Source: Muribaculaceae bacterium (GTDB lineage Bacteria > Bacteroidota > Bacteroidia > Bacteroidales > Muribaculaceae). Taken from it: DNA of 9,837 nucleotides. Position 1 is the stretch's first letter. Each line of letters starts with the position of its first letter. This document shows positions 7,701-9,837 of this stretch, piece after piece. The position numbers and the translations under genes were made by a program. The notes beneath the pieces were generated by a model. The model was given only the letters and a program-made list of their open reading frames with translations, searched no databases and had not been told where the DNA came from. The DNA is taken from positions 1-9,837 of the forward strand of contig JAIDBM010000058.1 in assembly GCA_029056365.1 (NCBI GenBank). Direction: 5' to 3'.

Positions 7701-8944
7701 GAGATATGGTGTTGTCGTTGGATGCGAAGTTACAGATGAAACTTCAGAACGAAATGGCAAAAGCTATTTCCATTGATTCCTCTTTAAGTAATAAAAAATT
7801 ACTCAGGGCTTCTGTTGTTGTACTTGATGCAAAGAATGGCGACTTGCTTTGTTCGGCCAATTATCCTCTGCCTGACCAGGATTCAATCTATATGTTGAAT
7901 GACCGTAAAATCTACGGAGCCGTGCCTTTTGAAAAATTGCCGGGACATCTTCCGATAACAGAGCGTGACTTGGGAATGACATTCCAGACACAGCCCGGCT
8001 CTACAGCCAAGGTAATGTCGGCAATGGCGGGTTTTATGAATATGGGTGCTTCCGCTGCTGATGTCACCTACGATGTAAAGGATCACGAAACCATAGAACC
8101 ATCGACTATTGAACCTTGGGGCCCAAGATTGTCAATGGAGACGTCCATAGTGAAATCATCGAACTGCTATTTTATAAATTTGATACACGACAAAAACCTA
8201 TATGGCGAACTGGATAGTATATACTATAATGTCGGTGTCCGGGTAAATCCGGACAGTATATACGCTAAAGGCAACATTGTTCCTTATTACTTTACTCTTG
8301 ACGAGTTTGACAAGAAGAATGAATTTGATAATCTTTTGACCTCTCTGGGTACTAAAGCTACTGCCAAATATGAAAACTACCAACAGGCGCGTGCCCAAGG
8401 CAAATATCGCAAAATGAACTTTGGAGAGACTCAGGCAGCATGGGGACAAGGTCCTATTTTAGCCTCGCCTTTGAATATGGCCAGAATAGCATCGATTGTT
8501 GCCAATGACGGAAAATTCGTACCTACCAGGTATGTACTGAAGGAAGGAGACAAAACTCTCCAGCCAATGCAATCCAAGGATATATTATCATCTTCTTCTG
8601 CCAGACTATTGAAGTCTTACATGCAGCAAGAGTCTGACAAGCATCGTAAAGCCGGAAAAAAATTGCCATTGGCTGATGATAAAAATAGGATGGGGGGCAA
8701 GACCGGAACTCCTGAACGCGTTTTGCCTCAGAGAATGTGGCAGAACAAGAGACGCCCGGAAAAATCCAACGACGCATGGTATATATTCTTTATCCAATCA
8801 GAAACCCAACAGTCTCCTCTCGCTGTCGCAGTACGACTTGAACGATTAGGATTAGGTCGCGGAAATGGATCCGGAAAGGCTGTTCAGTTTGTTGGAGATG
8901 TCATAATACCTGTTCTTAATGAAGCTGGGTATAAAGTTAAATAA
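4748..8944 (+). CDS. Fused SEDS glycosyltransferase (RodA/FtsW) and class B PBP with extra N-terminal extracytoplasmic domain
   Basis: A 1398-residue inner-membrane peptidoglycan synthase. Residues 7-28 form a membrane anchor. Residues about 29-298 are extracytoplasmic: a helical part, then a beta-sandwich (152-285) with TDKNGIATFKV, like carboxypeptidase-regulatory or CNA-B folds. A helix at about 299-322 leads into a SEDS domain (325-757) with QPSE (436-439), DMGPAL, the GHTDMIF loop (His653, Asp655, matching the catalytic Asp of RodA) and LPFLSYG (729-735). A further helix (770-792) leads to the PBP. Its pedestal signature is AGNIYDRNG (832-840), and the transpeptidase has intact motifs STAK (Ser1085, Lys1088), SSN (1137-1139) and KTGT (1318-1321). 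One chain should thus polymerise lipid II and cross-link it, work normally done by the RodA-PBP2 or FtsW-PBP3 pair. It is 20 bases after the phosphatase gene and 5 before the kinase gene. Confidence 0.93.
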   Translation: MTPKKALAAYILTVLVFLTGTLSLYHNLKPQLDEATQAIEQGSTLVLKKGIDQKKLSDRLYNGGYFDNRQDADFVASQLKKYLEANGSFPNLGSLLKPELKVAVDSVLTVCGEGFRTRIETDLYKLGKTKKFEDAVAKSNCSSVFEQPGANGLISVKINNAKGVNAPVSGIPVRLKLYDYRKTYRYSEQKNKEGKVEKKDSTLVDEVLVDSIIGIAKTDKNGIATFKVKNGAHYSVLPVCKGFQYGREKGTTKGALSGELQISFAQKPHVISLLSPQVFSNLKYDKTLVVRTPAEVKDSLIRMALVFILGWGVFQLFIFQLDRKSGTRSDYLLIIAIMIISGIGILASYGIWNPLTDTLYGAVMSGGLLLGFVAMSLVALVNYAKLDARLSSSKWWILRNYGWTVLAVAFGLLCMLYLFGTGPEGSDAKVNLFGLQPSEISRILIVIFIAWFFARKATLIQDFSQRLTSLTIRRQLATISGIILGMMVLMAVYLILSDMGPALVVLVSFILVYSMARRDFAQLLLGLVTFIILMLGTRWLNNSLPSLLLAAAVWFIVWTAYWYWKKRQIYESAIFLNLVIVVFALAGQILESIGQHGLAARLTNRTDMAWEGVWNNEVLGGDQVVQGIWSLATGGLTGLGLGNGSPSIVPAGHTDMIFTTIGEMLGLVGLMLVVLCFFVIVHRTILIGRRAGYAFPFYLATGLGIVTGIQFLTIVAGSIGLLPLTGVTLPFLSYGRVSFIMSLASFGFVVSISRLRANEIQRKYTSSFNGSIAACSGLFLLIAVMLLGTAAKYQIFSRGDTLIRPAYVTNMEGARIVEYNPRIRLVLRKLEAGNIYDRNGLLLATSSRDELSYEKDNLIKAGVSASMYKNEDNKRKRRYYPFGNHTLFMLGDYNTLKVFGYYDDNPIGYLAEARHQNELRGIDIPSRKDTLTAHKYKENRFMDEVDSVFTVREYDYSNLLKAGFLDYGIERNPVIEEHNLRRAKRDMVLSLDAKLQMKLQNEMAKAISIDSSLSNKKLLRASVVVLDAKNGDLLCSANYPLPDQDSIYMLNDRKIYGAVPFEKLPGHLPITERDLGMTFQTQPGSTAKVMSAMAGFMNMGASAADVTYDVKDHETIEPSTIEPWGPRLSMETSIVKSSNCYFINLIHDKNLYGELDSIYYNVGVRVNPDSIYAKGNIVPYYFTLDEFDKKNEFDNLLTSLGTKATAKYENYQQARAQGKYRKMNFGETQAAWGQGPILASPLNMARIASIVANDGKFVPTRYVLKEGDKTLQPMQSKDILSSSSARLLKSYMQQESDKHRKAGKKLPLADDKNRMGGKTGTPERVLPQRMWQNKRRPEKSNDAWYIFFIQSETQQSPLAVAVRLERLGLGRGNGSGKAVQFVGDVIIPVLNEAGYKVK

Positions 8945-8949
8945 GCGAT

Positions 8950-9837
8950 ATGAAACTGTTCTACGAAAAATATATAAAGATAGAGCATATAGGCAGAGGT
9001 GCCAATGCGGATGTCTTTAAGGTCAAGCATGCTGAATGGGGTGATGTGCGTGCAATCAAGGTTCTAAATAATTACATTGAGAGCAAGAGCGACCGTGCAT
9101 ACGAATCATTTTTGAAGGAGTGCAAGACTCTGCTGTCGATTGGCAGCGGGCAAAACCCTAATATTCTGAGAATATATGGCGCTGACCTTATCGACAATCA
9201 TGCAATCGTGGAGATGGACTATGTGCAGGGTAAGTCGTTGTATTCATACGTAAAAGAGAAAGGATTTTTTGATTATGAAGAAGTCGAATCCTTTATCCAC
9301 GATATTGTCGGGGCGTTGGCTTATACACACCATGATATCTATAAATTCCTGATGGATCCCGAGGAAGACAACCTGCAGCCGGATCCAAATGATGGGAAAA
9401 AGTTTATCATTACACCTGAAAAAGAAGCCGAACTTGTAAAGAAATACGGCATTGCTCACAACGACCTGCATTCCAACAATGTTATGCGCCGCGATTACGA
9501 CGGCCGCTTCATCCTGTTGGACTTCGGCTTGGCCGTGCAGGACGGCAAATGCATAAAGAGCAGCGGTAAAGCCGACGGGCATCCGGAATACATGGCCCCG
9601 GAAAAGTTTGACTCCGGGGATATTACTCCGCGAAGCGATGTGTACTCGCTCGGAGTGCTGATGTTTGAAGTCCTGACCGGGCGTCCGCCTTTCATTCTGG
9701 AGGTGGATAATAACGGGATTGCTTCTTTGAGAGCTAACGCAAAAATTCGCAACGAACATCTGAGTCAGACGCCTCCCTCAATCATCACATTAAGGGCGGA
9801 AGCCTTCGAGGCTCAAATTCCCGGGGCGGTCTACGAG
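8950..9837 (+). CDS. Eukaryotic-type Ser/Thr protein kinase, C-terminus cut by window edge
   Basis: 296 codons are present and the frame is open to the right edge. The kinase elements are the Gly-rich loop GRGANADV (15-22), ATP Lys37 in AIKV, helix-C Glu57, the catalytic loop HNDLHSNN with Asp172 and Asn177, DFG (191-193), APE (216-218) and the helix-F Asp230 in SDVYSLG. All residues required for catalysis are present. Two features are unusual. The catalytic loop has Asn171 and His174 where protein kinases usually have Arg and Lys, resembling the loop of APH- or ABC1-type kinases. An extra acidic stretch of about 35 residues (130-166) precedes that loop. The activation segment carries SSGKADGHPEYMAPE, with Ser204/205 as possible phosphosites. 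Base composition rises sharply in the second half. Any membrane helix or sensor domain would lie beyond the window. It most likely phosphorylates operon partners. Confidence 0.9.
   Translation, partial: MKLFYEKYIKIEHIGRGANADVFKVKHAEWGDVRAIKVLNNYIESKSDRAYESFLKECKTLLSIGSGQNPNILRIYGADLIDNHAIVEMDYVQGKSLYSYVKEKGFFDYEEVESFIHDIVGALAYTHHDIYKFLMDPEEDNLQPDPNDGKKFIITPEKEAELVKKYGIAHNDLHSNNVMRRDYDGRFILLDFGLAVQDGKCIKSSGKADGHPEYMAPEKFDSGDITPRSDVYSLGVLMFEVLTGRPPFILEVDNNGIASLRANAKIRNEHLSQTPPSIITLRAEAFEAQIPGAVYE

Noticed and set aside
9244..9759. 171-residue open frame on the minus strand inside the kinase gene
   Set aside because: The plus strand carries a complete set of kinase motifs over the same bases. 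The antisense frame has no recognisable domain and is a shadow.
2534..9837. Type VI secretion-associated kinase/phosphatase/FHA module (PpkA-PppA-Fha)
   Set aside because: No secretion components are present, and the partner gene is a SEDS-PBP fusion, which points to peptidoglycan synthesis.

Overview
The window looks like chromosomal DNA from the phylum Bacteroidota, probably order Bacteroidales. Composition is moderate to AT-leaning. Start codons lack obvious Shine-Dalgarno sequences and sit behind A/T-rich leaders. Bacteroidetes-type -7 boxes (TAnnTTTG) occur, for example TAATTTTG just upstream of the DMT transporter gene. This assignment is inferred from sequence style and not from a database match.

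Left part (1-2130). A thioredoxin-fold protein with a WCGHC active site is cut by the left edge (minus strand). Upstream of it on the same strand is an EamA/DMT-type membrane transporter. A perfect 11-bp inverted repeat fills the gap between the two and ends 2 bases before the thioredoxin start codon. Divergent from the transporter is a small voltage-gated-channel-like membrane protein with a degenerate pore signature (TTAGCY where a K+ channel has TVGYG). It ends at a clear intrinsic terminator (2085-2130).

Middle (2025-2533). About 500 bases without a convincing gene. The stretch holds the terminator, a 22-bp direct repeat in two copies, an 8-bp tandem duplication, a possible minus-strand promoter box, and a GC-rich nested-hairpin element (2365-2457) flanked by a perfect 9-bp inverted repeat.

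Right part (2534-9837). This is a tight plus-strand operon and the most interesting content. In order: (1) a protein with an FhaA-type N-terminal domain and a degenerate C-terminal FHA-like domain; (2) a 26-residue single-pass membrane microprotein whose stop codon overlaps the next start (ATGA); (3) a PP2C-family Ser/Thr phosphatase with a C-terminal membrane anchor and extracytoplasmic tail, like PstP; (4) a 1398-residue protein joining an extra N-terminal anchored extracytoplasmic domain, a RodA/FtsW-type SEDS glycosyltransferase and a class B penicillin-binding transpeptidase; (5) a eukaryotic-type Ser/Thr kinase, cut by the right edge. This order matches the actinobacterial fhaA-fhaB-pstP-rodA-pbpA-pknA/B locus, with rodA and pbpA fused and fhaB reduced to, or replaced by, a membrane peptide. 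The inferred role is a phosphorylation-controlled peptidoglycan synthase: the kinase and phosphatase set the phosphorylation state, the FHA-like protein acts as adaptor, and the SEDS-PBP fusion polymerises and cross-links wall. The extra extracytoplasmic domain could sense or anchor something in the periplasm.
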